Assembly: GCA_030765055.1 (NCBI GenBank)
Contig: CM060958.1
Coordinates: 75,784,985-75,848,984, forward strand
Length of the DNA stretch: 64,000 nucleotides
Source: Mantis religiosa
Lineage: Eukaryota; Arthropoda; Insecta; Mantodea; Mantidae
Direction of reading: 5' to 3'
Below the pieces are notes generated by a model. That model saw nothing but the letters and a program-made list of their open reading frames with translations, ran no database searches and had not been told where the DNA came from. Shown here one piece after another: positions 1 to 10,690 of this stretch. The position numbers and the translations under genes were made by a program. How positions within the stretch are numbered: the first letter of the stretch is position 1; each line of letters begins with the position of its first letter.

Positions 1-258
1 TTTGGAAGCCGTTGCATCCATTATCAACCTCAAAGGTCTGACTCATCTTGTCATCTGCTCTCCTCTCTGAACTTCTTTGTCAAATTATCTACTGGTGGGA
101 TTTCAAAGTTCATTACTTTGTCCTGATTTTTCCATATTAGTATGTTCTCCCATGTTGTCAATTTGTTTTTGTTTATCACCCCTTTTAGTAATTTTGGATT
201 TCAGTCAATGTCATGGTTTTTCTTCCAAAAATGAAATGCTATTGCTGACTTATCTTCT
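1..258 (-). pseudogene. Penelope-like element (family C) 3' fragment
   Basis: Read on the minus strand this matches the C-terminal end of the intact PLE at 30356-31972: the His-Phe-Trp...Asn-His block after the GIY-YIG domain, then TTWEN and NFEIPP-like motifs. Similarity stops near 258. It is a short 3' piece, cut by the window start, with no complete domain. Confidence 0.75.
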
Positions 259-1140
259 TGAACTGGTTTTGGGATTGTATATATGTATATGTTGCATATA
301 GATGCTTAGATAACACTAAGAGAGAGAATGGAACACTGCACTATCATGCAGGAAATGTTGCAATAGCTATTAAAGAAAACCGAATCAAGAATGAAAAAAA
401 AAAAAATTGTAATCAGAATACCATCTTTAAGTCTTGTACAATGTGTAATCAGCTCCCTTCTCATAAAAGAATAATACCTGTGTATCTACAGCACAGCACT
501 CAGGAACAGCTTTAACTCGTAACAGAAGAAACAAGAAAATTGGTGATGCCACTACCATAACACCTGTAGTACTAAATATGAAATTCAAAAATGGTCACAT
601 ACTACCCATTCATATCAAATTTCAGAAAATTTTCCTACAAAAACATCATCACTCACAAGAATCACACACAGAACACACATACTTGGAAACTTATTAAGAG
701 TATCAACAAAGGAATCAGTACTGTAGAACTCAAAACCATGATTTATACAATAAACTTCTAAGATTGCAGTAAAATACACATTGAGAAACAGAAGGAACAT
801 CAACATTGTAGCACAGAACACATTTTCAATACAAAATATAACCAAATAGACAAGTCCTTAGTAATGCAAATTACTGGAATTCCAATTACAAAATAAACAC
901 ACATCCAGCCATGCTAAATGAAGCGAAACATTCTCATAACTCTCTGTAAGTGAAGAAACCTTCATAAATAAAAACAGATACTGGGTCATGAATTTTTAAA
1001 CCTTACGTTAGACATCTTCATCAGGTACATTGTGCCACGAACCATCTTTCTCAGCTCTTCTCATACAGATCAAAATATCAGTAGATCTACAGTTCAAGAT
1101 GAAAGCGAAAGCTTTTGAAATATATTCTATTTTTAAAATT
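259..1140. other. No recognised gene or repeat
   Basis: AT-rich sequence with short unrelated open frames. A 79-bp stretch on the minus strand (1086-1008) looks like a small terminal exon but has no identifiable homologue; it is discussed under rejected items. Confidence 0.4.
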
Positions 1141-1151
1141 AAGTGAAACAA

Positions 1152-1289
1152 TATAGTGAAATTTAACTGTATTAGAACACCACAGTGAAGCGAAATAATT
1201 ATTAAATTATAGATGAGTCGTATTGAGACTCAATATAGGTACGTAAGTGAAGCCGATGTGTATTAAATACAACTCATCTATAATTTAAT
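1152..1289. mobile_element. Mini-insertion made of PLE family B terminal sequence
   Basis: A 138-bp fold-back segment flanked by the 11-bp duplication AAGTGAAACAA (1141-1151 and 1290-1300). It holds the same terminal blocks as the large PLE-B insertion at 25.5-29.3 kb: the CACAGTGAAGCGAAA block, GATGAGTCGTATT, ACGTAAGTGAAGCCGATGTG and an inverted copy of the ATAGATGAG block. It has no coding capacity. Confidence 0.7.
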
Positions 1290-1300
1290 AAGTGAAACAA

Positions 1301-2467
1301 ATTCGTCCTTATGCAACTTCAAGAGTCAAGTAGTGGACTTAGGAAATTAAAATGAAATCTAAATCTAAAAATGCAAATTACACTGATTTTGAAGAATTCT
1401 GGTATGGATAAATATACAAGTGAAATGAACAGAAATGCTAATGATACAAGAGGTCATTGCCAAAGAGTTGGAAGAGACAGTCATAAGGAGCATACTGGTG
1501 CAATAGAACACCATTTAGAACAACATTCAACTAAATGAATGACATTTATCTCACCAGGTAAATCACACTGGGTTACATGAAGCAGAGTGGGACGATGCAG
1601 TACAATAAAGATTCATGTTGAGGTTCCAGACAAGCCCATTAAAATGAACCTTTAATCTGCTAAACCTCCTATACACAATCATGCTTTGTCAACAATTGTG
1701 TTAAATGGCTATTCAAAGCTAATACTGCCGCCACCATGGATAGTCATTGGGGAAGAAGTTGATACAATTGCTGGCTTATTTTCTGGAGACTATATGAAGT
1801 GATTACAGTTTTTTAACACTCCTGTTTAGAAATTAAGCCATGAAACAAGCTGTCCCCAACATACACTCTTTATGTTACAATGTGTAAGTAAGTTACATGA
1901 AGAGATGATGCCAGGAAAAATCTCAGGATAATGAACTACATGTAGGATTTTTCACTTCCTTCACTGCATAGAACCTTTGTGTTTGTACATTAATAAAGCA
2001 TACCTTTAACTCCAATGTGTGTCAACTCTAATGTGTTTCTGATTTCATTTGAAAGTTACTGTTTTTAAAGTCTCATATACTAATCCAAAACAGTTTTGCA
2101 AAAAACTAAGTTTCTACTATTAATTTCAATGACCTACCAATTGCTCTCAATTGTGTTCCCATTAAATCAAATTGTTTGCTTGTACTTCCACTGTTAGAGT
2201 TGAAAGACTTTGGACAACAATGGAAAGATAGATTCAGCTGCTTAATTCAGATATATGAGTAAAAGGCTGCCCTCCCACTGGACTTATTCTAACTGGGAAC
2301 TTGCTTTCTTAATTCATAATCACTTCAATTTCTTCAATTATCAACATCCTGCCAGTTATGCTTTCTCATTTCGAATGAACATTATGTAACAAACTTAATT
2401 CCTTCTTCAGCATCTATGACAATGTCTATGTAAAATAGAATCTCTTCCAAAGGTTGCTGTCATAATT
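1301..2467. other. Downstream flank of the host gene, nothing recognised
   Basis: AT-rich, with stop codons in all frames. I see no transposon protein or tRNA-like segment. Part of it may be the 3' untranslated region of the DCAF15 gene ending at 2768. Confidence 0.35.
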
Positions 2468-2473
2468 TTTATT
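2468..2473 (-). terminator. Possible poly(A) signal of DCAF15
   Basis: AATAAA on the minus strand about 300 nt downstream of the DCAF15 stop codon, a plausible distance. In AT-rich DNA this hexamer is common, so position is the only support. Confidence 0.25.
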
Positions 2474-2767
2474 AAATACTTCAAGCTTTTATCTGCCAAT
2501 CATGATCTTATGTGAAAGGAAAATTGGCTTTGCATAAATTATATGCTGCATTGGACTGTACATCCATACATTTAAACAATGAAGATCATTTATGCAACTT
2601 ATAATGACTGAAAACACTCAAACGTCCAAAAAAGACATCGTAATATATAAAAGATGCCACTTGAATAAAACCTTTTGATGCTGTCAGAAACTTCTTGCTT
2701 CTTTCTTCTGCAACAAGTAGCTAATACAATACAGGAATGAGTTCTTCATGTCCGTACTTTTCCCAGC

Positions 2768-2823
2768 TTAAAGTGTTAGTTCAATCAAGTTTTGCATGTC
2801 CCTGATGCGTGATAAAGAAATTC
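2768..2823 (-). CDS. DCAF15: DCAF15 terminal coding exon
   Basis: This short last exon encodes 17 residues and the stop. The acceptor is strong: a pyrimidine tract followed by TTTCACAG. The exon begins with GA, which completes the G left over at the end of the exon at 12514 to give GGA (Gly). The tail reads Lys-Gly then ISLSRIRDMQNLIELTL and stop. Vertebrate DCAF15, as I recall it, also has 17 residues after the equivalent Lys-Gly, with Ser-Leu, Asp and a final Leu in the same places. The phase, length and residue matches together make me prefer this exon over reading through to the in-frame stop at 12494-12496. An RNA read crossing 12514 to 2823 would settle it. Confidence 0.75.
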
Positions 2824-2989
2824 CTGTGAAAGAAAGAAAAAAGGCATATATTTTATTAAACTGAAATTATGTACAGTATCTTGTCTTTCCAATATTATGC
2901 TAATGAAATATTTCCAAAGCAATGTCTATGCTAATTAAAGCTTCACAGGTGATTAGTCGTTTCAAAATAACTAGAGCTTGTGTCACGCT

Positions 2990-3120
2990 ACTGCATAGCA
3001 GTCTGCCATAGGTCTGGCTGGTTCACAAGAAGGATGACCTCACATTGTTTTATAGTTTTCTGCATGGTAACATCATCCTTCTTGTGAACTAGCCTATCCA
3101 ATGGCAGACTGCTATGCAGT
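2990..3120. repeat. Short inverted repeat (hairpin)
   Basis: Two 48-nt arms (2990-3037 and 3073-3120) are near-perfect reverse complements around a 35-nt spacer. The outer ends read ACTGCATAGCAGTCTGCCAT. It resembles a small fold-back or MITE-type element. I see no coding sequence and no clear target duplication. Confidence 0.7.
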
Positions 3121-3340
3121 GGGATAACATAAGCCCTACCCACATGAGGAAGGCTAAATATATATGGGGATGGTCAACTAGCTTTTTCATTCAGTTCCTA
3201 AAGAAGGCCATGGAGCCTGAAATGGCCAAAAGCTCAAATTTAGTTATTTTGACACGGTTGATCACCCGTGAAGCTTTATTAATAATGCTTGCCATGAAAG
3301 TTTTAAGTCTTGTATAAGTCTTGTTATAAGTCTTTGATAT

Positions 3341-3554
3341 TGTCACCCTGGTGGTAGACTCGCGAAGCCGATAAAAAAAGATGGCCGATCGTTACCGGAA
3401 ATGAGAGACAGTTGAACGCAGAGTTAGGAAAAAATAAACAGTTTGAGGTTAGCTAGCAAATTGTGATGTGACGAATGTATTTGCTAGGAAAATAAAGTGC
3501 AGTTTTTGTATTTGAAGCCTCGACTTTTGATTTTCACGAACCCACAAAGTCACA
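3341..3554 (+). repeat. 5' LTR of the gypsy-type element
   Basis: Starts TGTCACCCTGG and ends AAGTCACA. It matches 5236-5450 apart from one base in the A-run near 3380 and about two substitutions. Confidence 0.9.
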
Positions 3555-3593
3555 ACTGGTGTCAGAAGTGGGATAACTACATCACCGAACATT

Positions 3594-4721
3594 ATGGCCA
3601 TGGAATCGGTATTGGAAATGCTTTTGCAGAAGATGAACGAATTAACAGCGAAGTCGGAAGCGGCAAATAACAACTTGGCCGCGAAGATGAACGAGTTAAC
3701 AACAAAAACAGAAGCGGCAAATAACAACCTGGCCGCAGAATTGAAAGAAATAAAGACCGAATTGACCACAGAAATGAAGGCAGCGAACGACAGTCTGGCC
3801 ACGGAAATGAAGGAGGCGAACGAGGTCCTCGCCGCCAAATTTGAGGAACAGTTGGCCGGCATGAGGGATGACGTGACGGAGCTGGGCAAGCGGATGGGCC
3901 AAGTGGACGAACGCGTCGAGGACCTGGCGAGCTGCGTTGACGACCTGGAGGGAAAGGCCGACAGCAGCGTTAAGTCCCTGAACGCCATAGTAGAGGACGT
4001 CGTCGGCAGGAGACTGAAGGATTTGAAGGCTGACGCACCGGGACGCGACACAACATCGGCGCGCGTCAAACGTCCGAAATATGACGGCGCGTCAACATTC
4101 GAGGTCTTCCATCGCCAGTTCGACACAGTGGCCAAGCACAACAGATGGTCACCGGAGGAGGAGGCCACACAGTTAATAGCCAGCCTCCATGGACGGGCCG
4201 CGGAAATCCTAAACGCGGTGCAGACAACGGCGGCGCCCAAGGACATCTGGGAGGCCCTGGAGAATCGTTTCGGGAAATACCGCTTAGCCGCAGCCAACTA
4301 AAAGCAAGGTCACAGCAGCCGGGGGAGACGCTGCAGGAGTTAGCCATAGCGATTGAGCAGCTAGCTAGCAAGGCCTTGGTTGACCTGCCACTGGAGTTCG
4401 TATCCCGGGAAGCCGCCTACAACTTTGTCGACGGGGTACGGGACACGGAGATTCGTCAGCGCCTAATGCTCGGCGATTATAAAACCATTCACGAGGCGCT
4501 GACAGCGGCATTAAGGATGGAGGCGGCCAAGGTAGCATCTATCCCGACGTCGAGAACGAGGAGTGTGCGCTACGCCGCAGACAGAAGACCAGCTGAGGGA
4601 CGCCGGCGAACACCTAGTGGCCTGTGTTGGGGGTGTGGACAGCCCTGACACCTGCGGAGAGACTGCCCACACCAGGAAGAGCAGCCGGAAAACGAGTAAG
4701 GCCCGTCGTGGAGAGGGGCAC
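3594..4721 (+). pseudogene. Gypsy gag with frameshift and a stop in the zinc knuckle
   Basis: The ATG at 3594 opens a 235-codon frame. The first 130 or so residues are a heptad-like coiled coil with tandem repeats (the KMNELT and NNNLAA units). A gag capsid-like core follows (FEVFHRQFDTVAKHNRWSPE, then WEALENRFGKY). The frame breaks near 4290-4302; the capsid continues in another frame (PGETLQELAIAIEQLA, to EAAKVAS). A CCHC zinc knuckle near 4622-4667 reads C-W-G-C-G-Q-P-stop-H-L-R-R-D-C: the Gly expected before His is a TGA. Gag of this type packages element RNA in the cytoplasm. This copy cannot make full-length gag without a frameshift and read-through. Confidence 0.85.
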
Positions 4722-5150
4722 GTCGGCGCCATTACCACCATCCCCTCGAGTGACAATCCGCGCCGTCAGCCGGCGGATGGATGACAACCTCATCGCGGAC
4801 GGCTGGGTAAGAGGAAAGCCATGCCGCGTGCTGGTGGACACCGGGGCGGCCGTGACCATCATCAGACCTGACGTGGCGAAGGGTTTGCCGACGAGGAAGC
4901 CGAGCCGACCATACGAGCTTGTGACAGCATCGGGCGACACCATGCCTGTGGAGAAGGAGCGTCTGTGGGTGTTTGTCGCGAAGGTGGCTGAGGAGGTGAT
5001 TCTGGGACTGGATGCCCTCAGGAGCCACGAGGCGACGGTCGACGTCGGCAGGAAGGTCCTGAGGCTCAACGGTGAAGAGGTTATACTCCGTCAACCAGAA
5101 GAGCGCCTTGGAATTTGCAGGGTCGTCTTGAGCGAAGACGTGGGTGCCCC
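4722..5150 (+). pseudogene. Gypsy aspartic protease domain
   Basis: In the frame that is open from 4624 to 5277, residues around 4800-5110 form a retropepsin-like fold. CRVLVDTGAAVTII carries the catalytic Asp-Thr-Gly and VILGLDALR is the usual second-lobe motif. The enzyme would cut the Gag-Pol polyprotein. No reverse transcriptase follows; the element is deleted after the protease, and the last codons before the 3' LTR belong to a different frame and probably to the integrase tail. Confidence 0.85.
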
Positions 5151-5235
5151 GAGGAAAGATGTTGGTGGTACACCTGGATCGCCTGGCCCGCTACGAAGAC
5201 GCTGTTCGGGACGACCAGCCTTGAGGAGGGAGCAG

Positions 5236-5450
5236 TGTCACCCTGGTGGTAGACTCGCGAAGCCGATAAAAAAATGATGGCCGATCGTTACCGGAAATGA
5301 GAGACAGTTGAACGTAGAGTTAGGAAAAAATAAACAGTTTGAGGTTAGCTAGCAAATTGTGATGTGACGAATGTATTTGCTAGGAAAATAAAATGCAGTT
5401 TTTGTATTTGAAGCCTCGACTTTTGATTTTCACGAACCCACAAAGTCACA
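5236..5450 (+). repeat. 3' LTR of the gypsy-type element
   Basis: Preceded directly by the purine tract at 5223-5235 and followed by ATATGTACC. It is the partner of 3341-3554. Confidence 0.9.
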
Positions 5451-5454
5451 ATAT

Positions 5455-5756
5455 GTACCATATCAAACTTTTGCCTGGTTGTTTAACCACTTCACCAATG
5501 GTCACTTAAACCCTCCACAGGCCGAGAACCAATACCTCATAAATGCATAAGACAGTTAAATTGTTAAATGCTGTAGAAAATGCTTCATAAATACACATTC
5601 AAATCTTCCATATTTATTAAGCTATTTTAACAAAACAAAAACAGGTTTAAAGCCCATTAAAGGTAGTATACAAGTACAGTATCATTAAAGTAGAGACTAT
5701 ATTAACAAATCATTGAAATTTCATTACTTTGTTTCACTGTAGCAAAAGCCATTCTT
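5455..5756. repeat. Unclassified dispersed repeat, copy 1
   Basis: About 300 bp that recurs in the same orientation at 18594-18888. Shared blocks include AACAGGTTTAAAGCC.ATTAAAGG, ATCATTAAAGTAGAGACTATAT and TTTGTTTCACTGTAG.AAAAGCCATTCTTT. It is noncoding, with no tRNA-like part seen. Confidence 0.65.
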
Positions 5757-6541
5757 TGAGTCGAATGCATTTAATGTGCGAGTCGTTTTGTATGCATACA
5801 AATAATATGTATATATTAGCTGTGTATGCGAAATGTTCTCTGGTTAGAGGTTTTAGGATTCAGTTTATGCTACCACGCAATAATCATTGCATATATTGTG
5901 TCACACACACTCTGCAAAGAAAGAAAACCTCTCTGTCCGAGAATTTTACAACTGAAGTTTATGGTAGGCTTATTGCAGCTGTAGTTTTCACTCAATTCAG
6001 TAATTTATACTATGTCAGTGTCAAATTTTTTTTTTTACTGCTGACTTAGTAGTTCCTCTCATTGTTGGCAGAATAAATGTACATGTGAGTAGGATGAAGG
6101 AAGATCTGACCTCTAAGGGTAATTTTGGGCCTAAGAGGAGGATTCAGAAATGGACAAAGTGCATGTTATTTGTAAACCTAGATTAGATATGTATTAGTCT
6201 ACAGATGGCATCCTAGCTACTCTAATTTTGGGGAAATAAAGGTCAAATATGGGTAGTGTGGATCTACTAGATTAGGTACTCAAGCATATACCTCTTTACG
6301 AAAAACAGTTGAATGGTATAAAAAGGTATTTCTACACCAGCTGTGTATAAACATACAATTTAGTTAGTAATTTGGAAAGTTCTAAACTCATACAAGACAG
6401 TGACCTACCTGGACTTATGCATATCAATAGCTTGCAGCCTGATTGAGCACTGTAAGATTTAGAGGCTTCTTGATACCAGGGGTAAGAAATCCAGCACCAC
6501 TTATACTTGAAGGAAAACATATTCCTAAAACAGTACCACCC

Positions 6542-6599
<58 letters not shown>

Positions 6600-6657
6600 C
6601 CGCCTGTTTCGTAAAAGTCTTGTGTGCCACAAAAAAGCAGTTTGCAAGGAAAACACT
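5757..6657. other. AT-rich intron sequence with a 50-bp A run
   Basis: No protein family is recognised. Positions 6547-6596 are an uninterrupted run of 50 A. It could be the poly(A) tail of an unrecognised retroposon upstream, or simple slippage. Confidence 0.5.
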
Positions 6658-6757
6658 TAAAAGTAAGTGTTGTTTAGTGTCATTAATCAACTCCCTTTAA
6701 ATTTAATTTATTATAACAACACTGTTTTCAACACTTCCAAGAAAGGAATTGTAAAAC
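6658..6757 (+). mobile_element. PLE family A terminal fragment
   Basis: Carries the PLE-A 3' terminal block: AAAAGTAAGTGTTGTTTAGTGTC, then ACTCCCTTTAAATTTAATTT, then AACACTGTTTTCAACACTTCCAAGAAAGGAATT. No coding sequence is attached. Confidence 0.7.
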
Positions 6758-7153
6758 CAGTATGATTTTGATGCATAAAAGTGGGAAAACCTGCCTCAGT
6801 AGTGCAGATGGTAACGTGTCTGCCTCATGTTCAAGAGGTTCCGAGTTTGAATCTTGGTCAGGGTGAGTTACCTGGATAAGGTTTTTTCTGGGGTTTTCCC
6901 TTATCCTTAAAGACGAATATTGGGTAATTCCTTTCTTGGAAGTGTTGAAAACAATGTTGTTATGATAAATTAACTTTAAAGAGAGTCAAATTAAAGACAC
7001 TAAACAACACTTTAAAATTTTTCCGGAACATGTTTCTGAGGCTTTGCCTCTATCATCCCCCAGAAAGATTTGTTCAGCAAGTTCCTTGAACCGCCACCAG
7101 AGGAGACCTGTGACAAAATATCGTCAGCTACACCAACGAGAACCAGTCGAGAG

Positions 7154-7194
7154 CCGGCTGATGATAGAGGCAAAGCCTCAGAAACATGTTCCGG
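7154..7194 (+). ncRNA. Hammerhead ribozyme-like motif (PLE-A, copy 1)
   Basis: Stem I strands CCGG at 7154-7157 and 7191-7194 are self-complementary. The core CTGATGA is at 7158-7164, stem II is GAGGC-AAA-GCCTC, the second core GAAA is at 7181-7184, and a mini stem III ACATGT is followed by T. Predicted cleavage is after 7190. Hammerheads are established in PLE terminal repeats. One feature is unusual: there are extra bases (TA) between CTGATGA and stem II, so activity is uncertain. Confidence 0.6.
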
Positions 7195-7329
7195 AAAAAT
7201 TTAAAAGTGTTGTTTAGTGTCTTTAATTCGACTCTCTTAAAGTTAATTTATCATAACAACATTGTTTTCAACACTTCCAAGAAAGGAATTGCAATATTGG
7301 GCTAACAAGTCTTTAAGAAGTGAAAATCA

Positions 7330-9915
7330 TACCACCTGATCGCACGAAGTAAATAAAACAGCTGACAATATGGCGGATGAGGTAACCTCTTTAAAATTTA
7401 AAACCCATGATGGATTCAATGAACATTTTGGAAATAAACAAGACATAAAATTATTTTTAAAACTGCAAGAGAAGAAAAGAAACATTTTTGCTAATATAAA
7501 GTTCCTAAAACTGTGTTTACGAAACAAAGTAACACCCTGATTTGTCCGGAAAATAGTAAAACAAGGCAACGGAAATCCACAACAAAGGGCTGCGGAGAGA
7601 AAAGTTTTAAAATTCAAAATTAATAAGCAATACAAAAATTTGGATGAGATAGAATTCAAACTTTACAAACTTCATTCAGTTTTAACGAAAGCGCTGGGAA
7701 ACGTGATGTGGGAAAACTTTGAACATAATTATTTGGCAATCCTAAGCAAGAAAATGAGAGAAAAGACCGTACGACTTAAATACAAATTGGCCAATCTGTG
7801 CAACATGTCTTCACACTGAAATCATACCGGGAAAAAGTTTAAAAACATCGAAAAGACCAACGTATGTCAATCAGCAATCGTCACACACGCTAAATACAAT
7901 AGTGAAATAAGTTGCGTAAACGAAAAATCGAGCACGCAAATCTTTGAAAACGTAGTAAACCTATCTACGCAAAATTTCTCCAAAAAAGAATTGGATCTTT
8001 TAAATAATGGATTAAAACATGCGTCAGTTTCTCAAACAAAACTGAAGACTACATTGCAGATATCAACATTTCGACACAAATTCTACCAGTATCCATACAA
8101 AATTCAGTAAAAAGCCATTGTGAAAATATTTTGGAGGAAATAGAGAACAGATCCCTTCAGAAGAGAAAACATAATACTATCCATTGTTGAAACAGAAAAA
8201 CGTTATTTACACAAAGGCAGACAAAGGCAACAAGATTGTGATAATGGAAAAATCAGATTATATTGAAAAAATGGAAAAAATGCTAACTGACAATGAATAT
8301 GAAATCATTAACAAAAATCCTCTAAAAACTTGCATACAGTCATTTGAATAAACAATAGCAAAATCAAGCATAATACCAAACAAATATGCAGTTAAACCGG
8401 ATAACCCAACCTTACCTAGACTTTATGGCTTACCCAAAATACACAAACCATCCATAACAATGAGACCTATAGTTAGCAGTATAAATTCACCAACATACAA
8501 ACTTGCAAAGTGGCTAACAAACAAATTCAACTCATTTCCAAAATTCGACAGCCTAAGCATCAAAAACACCTATGAACTTATAGAACACATTAAGGATACT
8601 GAACTAAAAGAAGAGGACACACTAGTCTCGTTTGATGTTAAATCACTGTTTCCCAGCATACCAGTTAATCAACTCCCACCGTTGATAGAAAAATGGCTCA
8701 AATCACTTGGAATGGCATCACCTGAAATTTCAGACTACATCGAACTAACCAAATTATGCATAGAACAAAATTTCTTCCAGTTTCAAACAAAATATTTCCA
8801 CCAAACTTCAGGGTTAGCAATGGGAAACCCCCTATCACCCTTCCTGGCCGATCTGTACATGAGTGCATTAGAAATAAGGATCACTAAAGGTTTCCCTTGG
8901 ATGTTCAAACTCTGGCAACGATATGTAGATGACATCTTTGCAATAGTACCAAAAAAACACATCAGTGATGCACTAAAACTTTTAAATATCTAAGAAAAAA
9001 GCATCAAATTCACTGTAGAAATAGAAAAAGATGAGCATTTACCATTTTTGGATCTAAAAATAATGAAGAATAAAAACAGACTAAACTTTGGCATTTACAG
9101 AAAACCAACACAGACAGACAACTACATAAAAGCTAATGGCTACAACCCAAGATCCCACAAACAGGCAATCTTCAATAGTTTAGCACACAGACTGGTAAAC
9201 ATTCCTCTCACAGCAGAAGAATACCTAACAGAATACAACAAAATAATTGAAATAGCACAAAAAAATAACTTTCCCAAATCATTAGTGGACAAAAAAGTGA
9301 ACTTAGCAAAAAAGAAGAAGCTACTAAAGGAAACCACAACCCTCTCAGCTACAGAAACTAATATGATTTTCAAGAAATTCACTTACCATCCATGGGCCTA
9401 TGATAAATTCAAAAAAGTCTTCAAAAAACAAAATATTCAACTAGCACCAGTCAACCATTTCTCCTTAAAAAACCTAATTTGCTCAAACATCAAAGATGCC
9501 ATTCCATCTAACAAAAAATTTGGTATATATCAAATTGAATGCAATGACTGTAGTCAAATTTATATTAGAAAAACAAAAAGAAATTTAGAAACAAGAGCAA
9601 AGGAACACTTTAGAAACATAAAATATAAACAATTAGAAAAATCAGCAGTTGCCACACATTTTTGGGAAAAAAACCACAATATAAACATACATCACGAAAA
9701 CAAGAACTATCCACATGGGAACAAATCTTCATTTCAAAAAATAGGAACAAAGTATTCAATTTCGACATCCCCCAGAAAGATTTGTTCAGCAAGTTCCTTG
9801 AACCGCCACCAGAGGAGACCTGTGACAAAATATCGTCAGCTACACCAACGAGAACCAGTCGAGAGCCGGCTGATGATAGAGGCAAAGCCTCAGAAACATG
9901 TTCCGGAAAAATTTA
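7330..9915 (+). pseudogene. PLE-A reverse transcriptase / GIY-YIG protein, broken
   Basis: The product would copy element RNA at a nicked chromosomal target. The N-terminal region (about 7370-8200) holds the PLE-type block ANIKFLKLCLRNKVTP. The reverse transcriptase part includes KADKGNKIVIMEK (8213), GLPKIHKP, the frame 8460-8993 with TSGLAMGNPLSPFLADLYMS, and catalytic YVDD in WQRYVDDIFAI. A C-to-T nonsense change (Gln to stop) at 8991-8993 breaks the frame; coding resumes at 9048. The endonuclease reads FGIYQIECNDCSQIYIRKTK, so the usual YIG is YIR here. Several frameshifts lie upstream of 8460. A later frame change near 9690 leaves the C-terminus (EPPPEETCDKISSATPTRTS) in another frame. 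Confidence 0.85.
9866..9906 (+). ncRNA. Hammerhead ribozyme-like motif (PLE-A, copy 2)
   Basis: Same architecture as at 7154: CCGG 9866-9869, CTGATGA 9870-9876, hairpin GAGGC-AAA-GCCTC, GAAA 9893-9896, ACATGT, T at 9902, then CCGG 9903-9906. Predicted cleavage is after 9902. It overlaps the last codons of the element's reading frame. Confidence 0.6.
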
Positions 9916-10129
9916 AAAGTAAGTGTTGTTTAGTGTCTTTAATTCGACTCTCTTTAAAGTTAAAGAATATTGGGTAGCTCAAGCTCCATGGACCCTTGAC
10001 ACATTTGAGCATCATTTCACCCTTCACCCATTTCATTCATCGTCTGATATGACTTAACGTTGAAGGACGTAAAATTAAAATTTAAAAAAACAAGTGGAAA
10101 GTCTCTGAAAACTGATGAAAAATCTTTTG

Positions 10130-10690
10130 TAGTAAATCTGTTTAACTTTTACTTTCAACATTATTACACCTTGCTGTGAACGTCTGAAGCAACTGGTGCA
10201 TCTGTGAACACTATTTCAGATGCAAGAACCAAAATTAAACAAACAGGAACATTAAAAAACCCTAAAAACAAAAGGGAAAGGCAATGTAGTGTTTTAAGGT
10301 ACATGGATGATTTTGTTAAAACTTATTCTTTCAAAGTGCATAATTTGAAGAAAACCATTTTCCACACTTTGCTGAAAGACATTGGGTTTCGATTTTCAAA
10401 CAGAAACAAAATGAATGTGATACTTGAGTGGGAAGCCATTCTGGTGTGGAGAGATATCTGTGAGACATTTTGGTGTAGAAGAGGGTACAATTTATTACTT
10501 AAACAAAACCTGTGTAAATGATGGATATGTCACTTCAAAGGCTTGCACAGACACAACTGCAGAGTCAAAGAAAGATTTATTTTTTTCTGGGCTTTACAAA
10601 GTTTTAAATAGTCCAACTGGCAAAGGTAACTGCCTCATCATTTTGCATATTGGCAGTGATAATGGGTTTCTTGATGGGGAATAGTAACAC
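10130..10690 (+). pseudogene. Degenerate DDE-type transposase fragment
   Basis: Two overlapping frames give a continuous similarity pattern of an insect DDE transposase: YLNKTCVNDGYVTSKACTD resembles the YLDETWVN...SK.W.D block, and SPTGKGNCLIILHIGSDNGF resembles the GKG-RLI-HIGS-GF block. The first catalytic Asp-Glu position reads Asn-Lys, so it is inactive. The frame shifts near 10500. No terminal repeats were identified. Confidence 0.6.

Larger units (their letters stand above)
3341..5450 (+). mobile_element. Gypsy-type LTR retrotransposon, internally deleted
   Basis: Two near-identical LTRs of about 214 bp (TG...CA ends) bracket a short internal region of about 1.68 kb that is visibly richer in GC than its surroundings. 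A primer-binding-like stretch (TGGTGTCAGAAGTGGGATA) follows the 5' LTR and a purine tract (GAGGAGGGAGCAG) precedes the 3' LTR. The flanks share ATAT, a probable 4-bp target duplication. The interior holds gag, a zinc knuckle and protease. It then jumps near 5145-5160 to what looks like the integrase C-terminus (VVHLDRLARYEDA in frame at 5162-5206), so reverse transcriptase, RNase H and most of integrase are missing. The LTRs differ at about three positions, so insertion was fairly recent. Confidence 0.9.
6927..9964 (+). mobile_element. Penelope-like element, family A, near complete
   Basis: A 3-kb insertion inside a SINE with the 12-bp target duplication GAATATTGGGTA. Order: an inverted copy of the 3' terminal block (6927-7062), a sense copy of the 3' end including a hammerhead-like motif (7060-7290), then the body with N-terminal region, reverse transcriptase, GIY-YIG endonuclease and a second hammerhead-like motif. 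The terminal block begins at 6927 with TTCCTTTCTTGGAAGTGTTG, the reverse complement of the element's 3' end. A sequence close to the target duplication (CAATATTGGGCTA) also occurs at 7292, so the unit may be a compound of two events. Confidence 0.85.
6787..10085 (+). mobile_element. tRNA-derived SINE (family 1), split by a PLE
   Basis: The 5' half (6787-6926) starts with a tRNA-like part: box A-like TAGTGCAGATGG and box B-like GAGTTTGAATCTTGG. It continues with the family body GAGTTACCTGGATAAGG. The 3' half resumes at 9977 (CTCAAGCTCCATGGACCC) and ends near 10085. The two halves join at GAATATTGGGTA, which is present on both sides of the inserted PLE (6915-6926 and 9965-9976). Other copies lie at 19421, 39277, 41932 and 49880. 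Confidence 0.85.

Noticed and set aside
1008..1086. Possible terminal exon on the minus strand ending NVPDEDV with a TAG acceptor
   Set aside because: It has a plausible acceptor and a 25-codon tail, but no upstream exon in matching phase and no recognised homology. It does not fit the phase of DCAF15.
1730..1765. Exact Kozak consensus GCCGCCACCATGG on the plus strand
   Set aside because: The frame closes after eight codons and no coding sequence surrounds it; taken as chance.
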